A program made the translations under genes and the position numbers. Under the pieces are notes generated by a model. The model had not been told where the DNA came from. It saw nothing but the letters and a program-made list of their open reading frames with translations, and did no database searches. A stretch of 64,000 bases of DNA, from positions 17,132,413-17,196,412 of the forward strand of contig OY804589.1 in NCBI GenBank assembly GCA_963680875.1. The letters run 5' to 3'. This DNA is from Bathymodiolus brooksi (Eukaryota > Mollusca > Bivalvia > Mytilida > Modiolidae). Shown in pieces: positions 46,641-57,332 of the stretch. Within the stretch, counting starts at the first letter, position 1. Every line of letters starts with the position of its first letter.

Positions 46641-46920
46641 GTTAAAAATGATGTTATAGTGACAACCGGAACCTTTTAACCGTAATGGAAGCGAGAGGTT
46701 TGGCGCCGTAAAATCTGATTCAACCCACCATTTCTTTGGAAATGCCTGTACCAAGTCAGGGCCATTGCTGTTTTCCCCAGTTTTCTGGTTGTTAACTGAT
46801 TGTGTCTGTTTGTTGACTTATTAGTTTTGCCTTTCCCTTTGGAAGATTGCTCGGTATTCGGGAATTTTGTTATTACCCTTGTTTGACAATTGTAATAGAA
46901 TTTGAAAAAATTCAAAAGAT
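46641..46920 (+). mobile_element. F4 dispersed repeat, copy 1
   Basis: GTTATAGTGACAACCGGAAC, AATCTGATTCAACCCACCAT, CCTGTACCAAGTCAGGG, GTTAACTGATTGTGTCTGT, TTTGGAAGATTGCTCGG. Copies are at 62654-62903 and, partially, 57655-57740. Confidence 0.65.
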
Positions 46921-47015
46921 ATTAAATAAACGCTAGAGAATATCGAAGGGGCAATCAAGAAAGGACAATCCAGAGAAACTGGCAACATAGGGTACACAAA
47001 TCCATCAATCCCAAG
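46921..47015 (+). mobile_element. F2 fragment
   Basis: ATTAAATAAACGCTAGAGAA, GGGGCAATCAAGAAAGGAC, directly joined to F4. Confidence 0.6.
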
Positions 47016-47559
47016 AACATCCTCATCGTTAGTTGCTCACCGCTGATCTCGCCAGATACTCTTCACTCATTACCAATTGGTCAACTGGCACAGAAATAAC
47101 CATAATCATGGATTATTCATTTCGAATCTGATTGGCTCTGTTGAATTTCACAGGACTTCTTATATGCATTTATATTACATTCTTCTTGAACGGAAAATTA
47201 TTTTTATACTACTTAGGGTGAGGAGTGAGTACTGTTTATCGCCAAATGAGCTAAACAAAAATAAAGATATATAACGATAAGAAGAAATTACATTAGATGA
47301 GATAATGATATACTCACCTCGAAACAGAAAGTGAAACTCGTCATATATTTGCCGACAATGTACAATGCATTGTCAATATAATTGTGACGTATTACATATG
47401 AGTTGTTAGACATATTACGGTGTATGTTGTTCCTTTGCTGATCCCCTTACCCCAATGTAAAAGTCAGAGAACTTTTATTATAAACATTTAGTTTCAAGTG
47501 CAGAGTTCCCAATTGAAAATATATTAGTGAGTTAATGGATTTGATATTTCTCAATGTAG

Positions 47560-47625
47560 TTGTTGATTTTCCAATCTTTTGACAATGGACGTTTATTCCA
47601 AAAACTCGTAGTGCGCGCTAAAATA
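47560..47625 (+). mobile_element. P3-family short remnant
   Basis: CGTTTATTCCAAAAACTCGT, AGTGCGCGCTAAAAT. Confidence 0.4.
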
Positions 47626-48059
47626 AGACCTTTTCCGGACTACCGATTTCATTCTAAAATTATACGTTTCTCTAACTTTATATATGAATTATTTCCCTTA
47701 CGACGGGAAAATGATATCCGGTCTAGCAAGAGTAATGAACAGGACAATGAATCTGAGTGTAATTTTCTCATAATATGTAGATATTCGACCCTTAAATATA
47801 AAAAATAGAGGATAATTCTACAACAAGTGGACAATTCAAAAGTTGTAACAACATTCGAATTTTTCACATATTATGAGGAAAATAAATGATATTTTCCTTG
47901 AACTTTACTTGACAGTGGATCATTTTGTGCGCCTTAAAGAGAAATAATTCCCTGGAAAAGGCACAACTTTAGAATCAAAGTTGGACATATGCAAATGTTG
48001 TATTGGAAATCTACATCTTCATTAAAACTATAACAGAGTCATCTTATTCTCACCCATTT

Positions 48060-48140
48060 TGACTATAACTGTACCTGTTCAAGCTTATTCCAGAAACGCG
48101 CCGTGTGCACCAAATTATATATCTACATTTTTATTTATAT
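48060..48140 (+). mobile_element. P3-family remnant abutting the coding start exon
   Basis: CTTATTCCAGAAACGCGCCG, ATATCTACATTTTTATTTAT. Its T-rich end runs straight into the TATATTTCAG acceptor at 48138-48147. Confidence 0.5.
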
Positions 48141-48147
48141 ATTTCAG

Positions 48148-48216
48148 ATTTTAGACGGTCCAGAATGAAACAGTTTTACGTCGGCCTTGTTGTTCTAGCT
48201 GCACTGGTTACTACAG
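48148..48216 (+). CDS. Exon with start codon and signal peptide
   Basis: Acceptor TATATTTCAG ends at 48147; ATG at 48165-48167 in CAGAATGAAAC context; ends CTACAG with donor GTCAGT, phase 1. Confidence 0.75.
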
Positions 48217-51200
48217 GTCAGTGTTGTATAGTGTTTTTTTGTTTTTTGTGTCCATAGAGACAAAAATAAGTCCATTTTAATTTGTGTGTAATATAGGTTT
48301 GTTTTAGGTTTGTTTTATGCTGCTTAACGCCACTTTCAACAATATTTCAGTTATATTGTGGCGGTCAGTTTTATTGGTGGAGGAAACCGGAGTACCTGGA
48401 GAAAACAACTGACCTGTCGCAAATAACTGACGAACTTTATCACATAATGTTTTATCGAGTGCACCTCGCCATGAACGGGAAGCGAACTCACAACTTTAGT
48501 AGTGGTGATTGGCACTGATTGCACAGGTAGGTGTAAATCCAACTACCATACGATAACGACCACGACGGCCACTGATATTAATATAAACAGACATTTCAAC
48601 ATGTCAGGGTGACACAAACATCCAATGAAATAAACATCCCATAGAAATTGTAAACAAAAGTTGGAAGACACCAGGGTAATCGGATATTGCAAATAAAAAG
48701 ACAGACAACACTATGGCCAACGGAAAAAGGACAAAAAGACAAACAATGATTCACAAAACATTAGGTAGAAATCCATAGATTGAGCAACACGAACCCATAA
48801 ACAGAGGAGGTAAAATTCAGATTATAAATGATATAAGAACAAGATATCTGATTTATACTATACTATAGCTTATGCTAGTACTTTGTTTCTGTGTATTAGA
48901 AAAAACGTCATGGCAATATTCCTGTTTTTAATGAATGTGAGGCTCCTTGAAAGTAAATACCTGTGACAATAAAAATAAAAATAACAGATCTTTAATATTT
49001 GTACTTCAAACATACATTTGAGGAAAACTGGTCGTAGCCACTGTCTGCTGGCAATCATCTCTAAATGAATAAAGAATTCAGTTAAACATACAATCAAACC
49101 TGTCTTATGTGACTTTCCAAGGGAACAGTGAAATATGGTCACATAAGGCAGGTGATCGTTTAATACAGGTTTACTTAATATGAAATGCACGGTGAATGGA
49201 AATAAAAATTAAGGTCACATAATACAAGTTATTGCTTAATAGAGGTGGTCATTAATGCCGGTTTGACAATATGTCCTATATCTTTCTCGTTTTAGCTGTA
49301 TCCTTGTGTAGTCATCCATGTTCTCGTGTCAACAGAGGAACATTTACTGATGGCACGAATGAGTTTGTATTTGGTTGTAGAAACACGTCTGTACTTAAAG
49401 TATATACACCAGACGGCTTCCTTGAAGATCGTGAATGCTACGCGCGTTCAGGGGCATTTCTTGTTTTCCGGTAAGTGAACTAAAATAGGAACAATTTCAA
49501 TATCTCTGAACATTCTAATTTAAAATAGATGTTTGTTCATTTGTTATCTGATGATCACCCATATAACGACATTTGATATCGGGTCCCGTCAACCAAGCGA
49601 CCACCCAGCGACAAGCTTGGTGCACTGCACTATTACAGTATAATAAAGGGTTTTCAAAGACAAAAGAGCTTTGGTGAGTATCGTGCATATTCGTGGTCTC
49701 TTGGTCTCTACCATGTTTACGTGAAAAACTTTTAAAAGAGGTTTTCAGGGGAAATGTAGAATACAATTTATACATGGGGGACGTCGTGGTCATGTTCGTG
49801 TTTGTTGTATTTACATCTACCTATGGGGTCACTTTCCCATCACACCTATCTGTGTACTAGACATGCGCCCATGGCGAGGTGTACTCGATACAGCTTTACA
49901 TCAATTGTCACAAACTACTTGCGACATATAGGTGATTTTCTCTGTGTACTTTGGCTTCTTCCACTCCACCAATAAATGTATCTAATCACCACGATATAAC
50001 CAACATGTTGTTCAAAGTGGCGTACATACACAGATAAAACGTCATGTCTTTTAATAGTCTGTGTAACTGGTCTACATATTTGTTTCTTCATTGTAGAGTT
50101 GGAAATTCTTACCAATGTTTTAAAGACACAGTCTACGACAGGAGAACTAACGTTGTGATTATTTACTTCAGCGCAAGAAGTATGTACTGCATTAATATAC
50201 CGGAATTAGTGTTTATCTTAATATTAGAGACTCCGTACACTTATGATCGTTGATTTTTTTTTCTGACTATGCAATCAGTGTTTATCACCGTTATGGTTTG
50301 TGACTTCGAGTGAGTGATTGAGTGAGTGAGTGAGTGTTTAACACCAACTCAGCAATTTTTCAGCTATATCATGGTGAGAAAAGGTTAATTGTCAATGAGA
50401 TGATGATGAGGTCCGCTTTGTACTGGACCAACATTTTCATAGTGCTACCTCACTTAAACAATAATACGCGGTGTAATAGCTAGCGTGCTCGTTTGGTAGA
50501 TCGTGGGTTCGAGTCCCGGTCGGCCGGGTCAAACCAAAGACTATAAAATTGGCATGTGTTGCTTCTCCGTTAAACATGCAGCATTAAGGAGAAAGAGCAA
50601 AGACTGGTTGGCACGGAATCAGGATAATGTGTCCGAGTGGGGCGACATCTCTATCCGCAGACTGCTGTTTCAGTGGGTTAACTCTATGAAAATCCAACTA
50701 AGCGTGTTGTTCTCGCCATGATGTTGAGTTGGCGTTAAACAACAATCACTCACTCAGTCACTCACTCACTCATTCAAATAAGAAAGAGCAAGAATACACC
50801 AGAAAAAATAATCCTTGTTAAAATTGTTTTTATAAAAAAAAAAGAGTCTTCTGAAATTTGTCAGAATAAAAAGAGAAATGATTTATAATAATATATTACT
50901 ATAGTATAACCACTCTTGTATTACCTACATGTACTACTAGTATATAGAAAATAAATCACGGGTAGCCATTCAACGCAGTATTTCACGAATGTGCTTTAGC
51001 GCATTCATGAGTGAATTATGATCGTTGATCGGTTACCAGTGGTTTCTTGTTGATACAAAACAATTAAATGTACGTAAAACAAACTACATGTATATACTAT
51101 TGTATTTTCTTATCCATAGGATCGTTCAGAAATAATCCATCAATATGTGAAGTCTGTTCAGGACCCCTAACAGTAGCTGTATTTGTAGGTTAGTAAAGTT

Positions 51201-54200
51201 ATCAGCATTTATACTAGTATAATCATACTCAAAAGGTCATATTTACAATGAGCTTAGTATTACAATTGTATATATCAGGGGCGGATCCAAGGGGGGGAGG
51301 CACCCGGCGCCCCCCCCCCCCTAAAATTGGAAAAAATATGATTTTTTGGTGTAAAATCGTGATTTTTCACACGAAATACCCCAAAAATTTTCGCGCCTCC
51401 CTCCGCTCGGCGCAATTTTTTTAAGTGCGCCCCCCTAACTTGAAATCCTGGATCCGCCCCTGTATATATGGATGTGGTCGAGTGGTCTAGGGTGCTGGAC
51501 GTAGGGTTAAGCGAATGGTGCTGCAGTGTATCAGTGGTGTGAGTTCAAATCCGGTCGAGGGAAGAACAACAATTTGACAGCTCTAAAATCTAATTCTAAC
51601 ACTGTTTGGTTTAATTTTCAGACGTATATATATATATTATTCAGAAACTACCCCTTACCATCAGGGGTACCAATGTTTACGTCTAATAATCATAAATAAA
51701 CAACTATATTAAAATTAGCATAAATCATACAAGAATTTTTTCATCAAAGAACAAAAAAATTATATCAAAGTCATTGTGATAAAGGTCATAACATATTATC
51801 ACAGAAACAATTGTGTCATTCTTCATTAAAACAACATTATATACAATGTATATTTTAATTGCACTTAATTATAAGTAAAATATAAGAATGACATATAAAA
51901 TAAAAGAAACACAATATTAAGCGAGTTCCTGATCATCGAAACATGACTCAATTAAAATAGCTCGCTCTTTCGTCATTTTACATAATAGTATTTTTATCGA
52001 ATATCGAATTCGAAAAGGCTTATTTACATTGATCGAGTGAAGTATTCGAATTGTATATTAAATTCGAAAAGTCCTATCTACTATGAGTAGAGTATATGAA
52101 TTTTCGTAGACGATACAAATCAAGCATCAAATGTTGTGGAATTCGAAATGTTTTAATATATATACAATTAATGAAACATTCGAATATTCGAGATCGGAGG
52201 TAATCTAACTAATTAACCTTTACAACGGACCTGTACATTAAACATGTACATTTAAATTGTTGATATCACATGAATCATTTATGTTTTATTTGTATATTTT
52301 CAGCCAAAGGCCAAGATGGTAAGTATTGGTAGATGCTATTACAAATCACATATTAGGGACCGACGCTTTAACTTTTAAGGAGGCGGCGGTGGTGGTGGAG
52401 CAGGACAATTTTCCCATACGAAACAAAAAACAGTTTATGTCTTCTTTGGACAAAAAAAAATCAGTATTCTTTAACAAATGTTAATGCAATTTCTTTTTAA
52501 AAATACAGGATCAAATTATTAATGGTTTGCATTTTTCAGGTAAATATATTTCTTTTTAGGGAACGACCATTTAACTTGAAGGAGGGGTTATGGTTTTTTT
52601 CTAAAAAAATATTCTGATTCCCAATGTTGCTGAAAGAAATATTCTGATTTTGGTGGAGGAAAAAAAAAATAATCTGATTCAGAGTTTTTGTCATATAACC
52701 TAATGTTAAATTCTGGAAAAAAATTTAGCGCTTTGCGCGACAAAAAAATAAATATTCTAACTCTTGTGTTGTCCGAAAAAAAATTTATGAACGAAACAAA
52801 AAACCATAACCCCCCACCCCCCCTTCAAGTTAAATGGTCGGTCCCTTATAATATTTGACGACATAATTTACAACCCCCACCCCCACCGCCTAAACGTTAA
52901 ATGGACGTTCCCCTATTGGTACATGTTACTACAAATCACATGTTATTGCATAATGCAACAACAAACATGAATTTTGCAATGAGTATCTGGTTATTTTTCT
53001 TCCAAAGTGCCACAGAACAGTAGACATCAGTACAGTGCAGTTGTTTTCCTCGCTCACTCCACAGCTATTTCAAGACCGGGTGCAACGTAGCACTCGGCTT
53101 ACGGTTTAAGTAATACCGATCGGGTGGTGTCTTTATTACGTGACTGATTCATATCAAATTATAGAAAGCTATATTTGGATTGGTCGAAGACAACATGTTT
53201 TCCCATTTTTTTTGTTAGGTTCTTTGAATATGTAAAAATGTGTGAAATTGTTCTAATTAGCAGACTAGCAAAATAAAAGCGGAGATTTCAAATTTTATGC
53301 GTACGCCGACGCATATTCATATTATACTAGTGTATTACATGTTGTGGAATTCTTGATTTATTTGAAACCAATAACTATGAAATATTAATATTTTCTGCTT
53401 CTCCACAAAGCATGAGTAAGAGCAATGTCTGGTTGGCTCGAAATCGGGTTAATATCAGGGGCGGATCCAGGATTTCAAGTTAGAGGGGCGCACTTAAAAA
53501 ATTGCGCCGAGCGGATGGAGGCGCGAAAATTGTTGGGGGTATTTCGTGTAAAAAATCACGATTTTACGCCAAAAAATCATTTTTTTTCCAATTTTAGGGC
53601 GGGGTACGCGCCGGGTGCGCCCCACCCCCTGGATCCGCCCCTGAATATGCCCGAGTTGAGCGACAGGCACACATATAGGCGGAGTGATGTTTATCTGAAC
53701 TATCACTATACACATCAACTAAGCGTGTTGTGTTCTAGTACGAAGCGGACATCATCATTTCATTGAATGTAATTTGTTCTCGCCATGATATAGCTGTATA
53801 ATTGCTCATTTGACAATCACTTAACTCGCAGATTAAGTGTCGTATTAAAAATGCATTCTATTTTAAAATAAAGGTAATTGGATAATAATATTTCAAGAAT
53901 ATGTGGTCTTTTGGAATATAATAATAAAAAATGTCTCTAATTCCTCATTTGACAGACCATAGATATTTATTCATTAGATAAATTGTATTGATGTGTTTTT
54001 TCCTAAACCACGAGTTATTTTTTATTTTTTCAGTTGAAGCTGCAAAGAAAAGTAAGTATAAGTATATTGAACAAAAATAAATAAATAAATAAAACAGAAA
54101 GTGCAATATATAGTTTTACCAACACAATATATATAGAATGAACTCCGAATCATGGCGAAGTGTACTCGGTATAACATTATGTGATAAAGTTTGTCAGTGA

Positions 54201-57200
54201 CTTGCGACAGGTCGGTAGTTTTCTCTGAATACTCCGGTTTCCTCCCCCAATAAAATAGATCGCCACGATGTAGCAGAAATATTGTTGAAAGTGGCGTTAA
54301 ATACCATAACCCTCAGAACCCAAGTTATTTGTTTTAACTACGCAGAGTTCTAGTAGAAAACCATCAGTAATAAATATACTAGGGTAGGAGGTACAATATA
54401 CATTCTGAAATGGAATGAATTGTTCTATCTGTTGGTAATTAATGGCGATGATATATTTCAATTAATTTAAGCATATTGTATTGTCCAACAAAGAGACAAA
54501 TGGATAAGATGCAAGTTATGCAATTAAGAATGTCTTCTCCATTATAAATGCAACAAAGAGAAAGGGACAATGGTCGTGATCGTGATACATTTCTGTCCCA
54601 CAGGTTGACATAAAATAGGGATTGTATCTCTTAGACTACATATATATGAAAATAAACAGCTTTGTTAACGAGTAAAATGACACTATAAATTAAATAGCCT
54701 TTTGAAATAACAAAATCAAGCAAAGCTATTGACATACACGTACATATAGGTATGGTGTTTTGGGAGGCTCGTACCCCCTTGAGAACCCAGAAGCAGAAGT
54801 CGATATTCCGTTTGAATTGTGGCTATTACAGTCGATATTGTGGTAGAATTATGAACATTAATATCTGAATTTTCGTTTTTGAAATATGACTATTTAAAGA
54901 TAAGGATATGGATGTAAAGGAACATGAGAGACTATCCAACATTACAGTTAGATACAAATTAAAGTAAAGGAACAACTTGTAGTAAGAAATCATATATATG
55001 TAAATGAACATGAGAGACTATCAAACATTACACTTAGACACAAATTAAAGTAAAGGAACGACAGTTTTGTGATGTTCTAAATTTCACAGTCATAGAAGGT
55101 CCTCAACAATGAGAATAACTTAGGCTCATACCCTAAAATAAGTATGAAGCTGTCCCTAGCCTGCAGTTGAACGAGACTCTTTACTTTAACCGTCGATCAA
55201 CGGTGCATCTGGACATTTTTTTTAAATATGTTTGAAATTTTGTTTTTGCCGTTTTTATCTTTGTTTTTTGTAAACTAAATTTTGTGTTTGTTTTTAATTT
55301 TCAGTTCGACCACCACGTAAGTACTTTAATCAATTATTGAAATATCCTCGTGCTACAATGTGAATAGAAAGTTTAAACAGTGATGGTCCACCAATATCAA
55401 CAAAACGAACAATCACCTCAAACCCCATGAACATGACAGGAACAACGACACATGACGTTGATAATCCATATCCTGTCTTGGGACAGGCACAAATATGTGG
55501 AGAAATTAAACAATTAATGGAGTCACAGCCGTCCTTTTTTGATAAATGGGTCTCCAATGGCAATACATAAATGATATATAACATGTACATTTTTTGTATA
55601 TATAACATGAATAGTGAAGTTCACTTCCAGACGTCTCATTACTATGTCATACTGTAAAACAATATATTTATGGACTGAATCATATTGATTCTGGATATAT
55701 TTTGCTAGATTTATCTCCCATTAAATACTTTTATTTGTGCAAGGAAATGTTTTCAGTTGCAATATATTCTTTCAATCGGAGCATCTTCAAAGGGGACCGA
55801 GGTGGTCGAATAGTTCAGATCGTTCACTGACAATAAGCCTCTGTTGGATCAGGAATATGTGCCCTTTCACAGTACCTGAGCATGCTAGATTTTAAAGGGA
55901 TATTAAAGCTCGTTTTAACATATATTTTTTCAACTCGTGACGAAGGTTGTTTCTTTTCAATTTAATTGTAAAAACAATCCAAAAATAATTTGCACCCCCA
56001 TATAATCCCTAATATCGTTAAATTATTACTTAAAAGGGTCGAAATGAATTTTTGTCTAGGAAGCAAAAATTCAATTATTGGAAAAACCCCGAGAAAACCG
56101 CAAGATATGACAGAATTATCAACGAATTATGTCACTTTTACAAAATTTCATTGATAAAAACCTGGTTAATGTTTCATAAATATCATTTATTGAACCAATT
56201 GCAAGTTTTCACGAGATACAAAAAATTACCAAAATGAGCTTTAATATCCCTTTAAGGGAACGACCATTTAACTTGAAGGGGGGGAGGGGGGGTTATGGTT
56301 TTTTTCTAAAAAAATATTCTGATTCCCAATGTTGCTGAAAAAAATATTCTGATTTTGGTGGAGGAAAAAAAATATAATCTGATTCAGAGTTTTTGTCATA
56401 TAACTTAATGATAAATTTTGGAAAAAAATTTCGCGCTTTGCACGACAAAAAAAAAATATTGCAACTCTTGTGGTGTCCGAAAAAAAAATTCTGAACGAAA
56501 CAAAAAACCATAACCCCCCCCCCACCCCTACAAGTCAAATGGTCGGTCCCTAACGGGATTCGTGTTACTCATTCTTTTAGTTGTGTTTATTCTAACATTG
56601 TCATTCCGTCTTTTGTTTTCTTTTGTATTGTCTCTCCTTCGATTTACGGTTTCTAGCTACTCCTTGGTATTTTCCAATTGTTCGTACATCCCTTATTGGG
56701 CAACATGAACTCGACAAAAACACGACGGCGAGATCAGGAGTCTGTAAGGGTAAAGCAGTTCTTGTTCAACTAGTGACAATTTTCCTGTTGCCTTTGTTAA
56801 GCATCTAGTGATAAGACATGAAGGTGGAAAGGGCGATATAAGATTGTGACTATGAAAAAATCACACTTTTATTCAGTTAGTTGGCTTAAAACTATTTATA
56901 TTTCTACATTTTACATAGTATCTGTTTACATCGTCTGGTATTTTAAGTACATACATATGACATACTGACCCAGTTTTCGTATTAATAGTGGAAGATCCTG
57001 TTTTCTCTCTCATCTGGATGATATTACTAACGAATCTTTGTTTATCTGTTTATCTTTATTCATCTATGCGTACCCGGGTTGTGATTCTTAAAATATTGGA
57101 TATTCTAGTTATGTTTATTTCTAATATTTTCACCTAACATTTGACTGTTAATTATTTCAGGACTTGGTTGTAACCGGCCACCAAATTGTCCAGTGATAGA

Positions 57201-57312
57201 CAGACGTAATGATAAACCATGTACCGGTTGTGAACCTAAAGAGGACGATGGTCTTTGTTGCTCTAGTTGTAGACGTTATAGAAAAAAATCTGGCAGGAAA
57301 AATGGGAAATGA
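48165..57312 (+). CDS. Secreted cysteine-rich protein, 191 aa, eight coding exons
   Basis: Coding exons 48165-48216, 49296-49470, 50097-50179, 51120-51188, 52304-52318, 54034-54051, 55305-55316 and 57161-57312 (576 nt with stop). Every join has GT/AG signals and keeps frame. Residues 1-17 ([17 protein letters not shown]) form a signal peptide. Residues 20-116 are the first cysteine-rich half (Cys 22, 26, 45, 65, 83, 113, 116; N-glycosylation site at Asn47). Residues 127-142 are a charged linker from three microexons, with KK and RPPR cleavage-like sites. Residues 144-178 are a compact second half, C-x5-C-x10-C-x2-C-x8-CC-x2-C, whose C-x2-C and CC-x2-C spacing recalls von Willebrand factor C-type modules. 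The tail is strongly basic ([13 protein letters not shown]). Fourteen cysteines suggest seven disulfides. An extracellular matrix, shell/byssus or host-defence protein would fit; the family was not recognised. Confidence 0.75.
48323..48573 (-). mobile_element. SINE-A copy 11 (intronic)
   Basis: TTAACGCCACTTTCAACAAT at the tail end, reversed, to CCACGACGGCCACTGAT at the head. Confidence 0.7.
48655..48800 (-). mobile_element. F1 fragment (intronic)
   Basis: GTTGGAAGACACCAGGGTAA, ACAACACTATGGCCAACGG, AGATTGAGCAACACGAACCC. Confidence 0.55.
49089..49271 (+). mobile_element. Tc1/mariner-like MITE, copy 2
   Basis: TACAATCAAACCTGTC and CCGGTTTGACAATA ends, same interior motifs as 30032. It ends about 24 bp before the next exon. 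Confidence 0.6.
49296..49470 (+). CDS. Coding exon, residues 18-76
   Basis: Acceptor TTTCTCGTTTTAG; donor GTAAGTG. Carries [17 protein letters not shown] and [12 protein letters not shown] with four cysteines. Enters in phase 1 and leaves in phase 2. Confidence 0.8.
49868..50030 (+). mobile_element. SINE-A copy 12 (intronic, diverged)
   Basis: CATGGCGAGGTGTACTCGAT, ACCACGATATAACCAACATG, AAAGTGGCGTAC. Confidence 0.55.
50097..50179 (+). CDS. Coding exon, residues 76-104
   Basis: Acceptor TTTCTTCATTGTAG; donor GTATGT at 50180. If unspliced here, the frame runs 24 codons further to TGA at 50251-50253. Confidence 0.75.
50303..50400 (-). mobile_element. SINE-B tail, inverted
   Basis: GAGTGAGTGAGTGTTTAACA, then CAGCTATATCATGGTGAGAA. 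Inverted relative to the tail of the SINE-B copy at 50465. Confidence 0.55.
50465..50785 (+). mobile_element. SINE-B copy 1
   Basis: tRNA-like head with GATCGTGGGTTCGAGTCCCG (box B), a body containing AGACTGGTTGGCACGGAATC, and a tail of GGCGTTAAACAACAATC plus (CACT)n. Confidence 0.7.
51120..51188 (+). CDS. Coding exon, residues 104-127
   Basis: Acceptor TTTTCTTATCCATAG; donor GTTAGT. Encodes [20 protein letters not shown], with the last two cysteines of the first half. Confidence 0.75.
51276..51462 (-). mobile_element. CAGGGGCGGATCC-type MITE, copy 3 (reverse, intronic)
   Basis: CAGGGGCGGATCCAAGG and CTGGATCCGCCCCTG ends, flanked by TATATAT on both sides (51269-51275, 51463-51469). Confidence 0.8.
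51472..51638 (+). mobile_element. SINE-C copy 1 (tRNA Leu/Ser-like head)
   Basis: TGTGGTCGAGTGGTCTAGGG (box A) and GTGTGAGTTCAAATCCGGTC (box B), then ACTGTTTGGTTTAATTTTCAG and a (TA)n tail. Copy at 60941. Confidence 0.7.
51640..52303. other. Intronic AT-rich DNA
   Basis: Several short ATTCGAA inverted motifs (52010-52190); otherwise nothing recognised. Confidence 0.4.
52304..52318 (+). CDS. Microexon 1 (15 bp)
   Basis: Between acceptor TTTGTATATTTTCAG and donor GTAAGT. Phase 1 on both sides. With the leftover G it encodes AKGQD. Confidence 0.7.
52356..52913 (+). mobile_element. Older PIF-like MITE carrying a younger copy
   Basis: Ends GGGACCGACGCTTTAAC and GTTAAATGGACGTTCCC are a diverged pair of the same terminal repeats; the younger copy sits inside. 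Confidence 0.65.
52559..52845 (+). mobile_element. PIF/Harbinger-like MITE, copy 3 (nested)
   Basis: GGGAACGACCATTTAACTTG to CAAGTTAAATGGTCGGTCCC with TTA flanks (52556-52558, 52846-52848). Confidence 0.9.
53395..53825 (+). mobile_element. SINE-B copy 2, interrupted
   Basis: Left part CATGAGTAAGAGCAATGTCT, right part GCCCGAGTTGAGCGACAGGC, ACTAAGCGTGTTG, CTCGCCATGATATAGCTG. Split by the MITE at 53456. Confidence 0.65.
53456..53643 (+). mobile_element. CAGGGGCGGATCC-type MITE, copy 4, inside SINE-B
   Basis: CAGGGGCGGATCCAGG and CTGGATCCGCCCCTG ends, flanked by AATAT on both sides (53451-53455, 53644-53648). Confidence 0.85.
54034..54051 (+). CDS. Microexon 2 (18 bp)
   Basis: Acceptor TTTTTTATTTTTTCAG, donor GTAAGT. 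Phase 1 on both sides. Encodes VEAAKK with the neighbouring base. Confidence 0.7.
54136..54309 (+). mobile_element. SINE-A copy 13 (intronic)
   Basis: CATGGCGAAGTGTACTCGGT, GATAAAGTTTGTCAGTGAC, AAGTGGCGTTAAATACC. Confidence 0.65.
54880..55230 (+). repeat. Intronic dispersed repeat, related to 37440-37990
   Basis: ACATGAGAGACTATCCAAC, AATTAAAGTAAAGGAACAAC, AAATTTCACAGTCATAGAAG in the same order. Confidence 0.6.
55305..55316 (+). CDS. Microexon 3 (12 bp)
   Basis: TTCGACCACCAC between acceptor TTTTTAATTTTCAG and donor GTAAGT. Phase 1 on both sides. Encodes IRPP with the neighbouring base. Confidence 0.65.
55317..56250. other. Intron 8, first part
   Basis: 55440-55520 (ATCCTGTCTTGGGACAGGC, GTGGAGAAATTAAAC) looks like a dispersed molluscan-style repeat. 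A tRNA-like start (GGGACCGAGGTGGTCGAATA) at 55795 may be a SINE head. Otherwise unassigned. Confidence 0.35.
56256..56550 (+). mobile_element. PIF/Harbinger-like MITE, copy 4
   Basis: Usual ends, flanked by TAA (56253-56255, 56551-56553). Confidence 0.9.
56554..56685 (+). mobile_element. F1 fragment
   Basis: GGGATTCGTGTTACTCATTC, ATTGTCTCTCCTTCGATTTA, CTCCTTGGTATTTTCCAA. Confidence 0.5.
57161..57312 (+). CDS. Last coding exon, residues 142-191 and stop
   Basis: Acceptor TTAATTATTTCAG. Encodes [32 protein letters not shown] and a basic tail, stop TGA at 57310-57312. Seven of the fourteen cysteines are here. Confidence 0.8.
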
Positions 57313-57332
57313 AATTAACTGATGTTGATAAT

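Noticed and set aside
50480..50530. tRNA gene from the perfect box B
   Set aside because: Continues into the SINE-B body and CACT tail.
51472..51562. tRNA-Leu/Ser gene
   Set aside because: A and B boxes are present, but a second copy with the same downstream body and (TA)n tail shows it is a SINE head; no proper acceptor stem was seen.
55330..55608. 92-codon minus-strand ORF
   Set aside because: Falls in an intron over sequence resembling a dispersed repeat; no domain or splice support.
56268..56538. Small minus-strand ORFs of 81-85 codons
   Set aside because: They lie within the PIF-like MITE; equivalents occur in other copies (6301, 44724).
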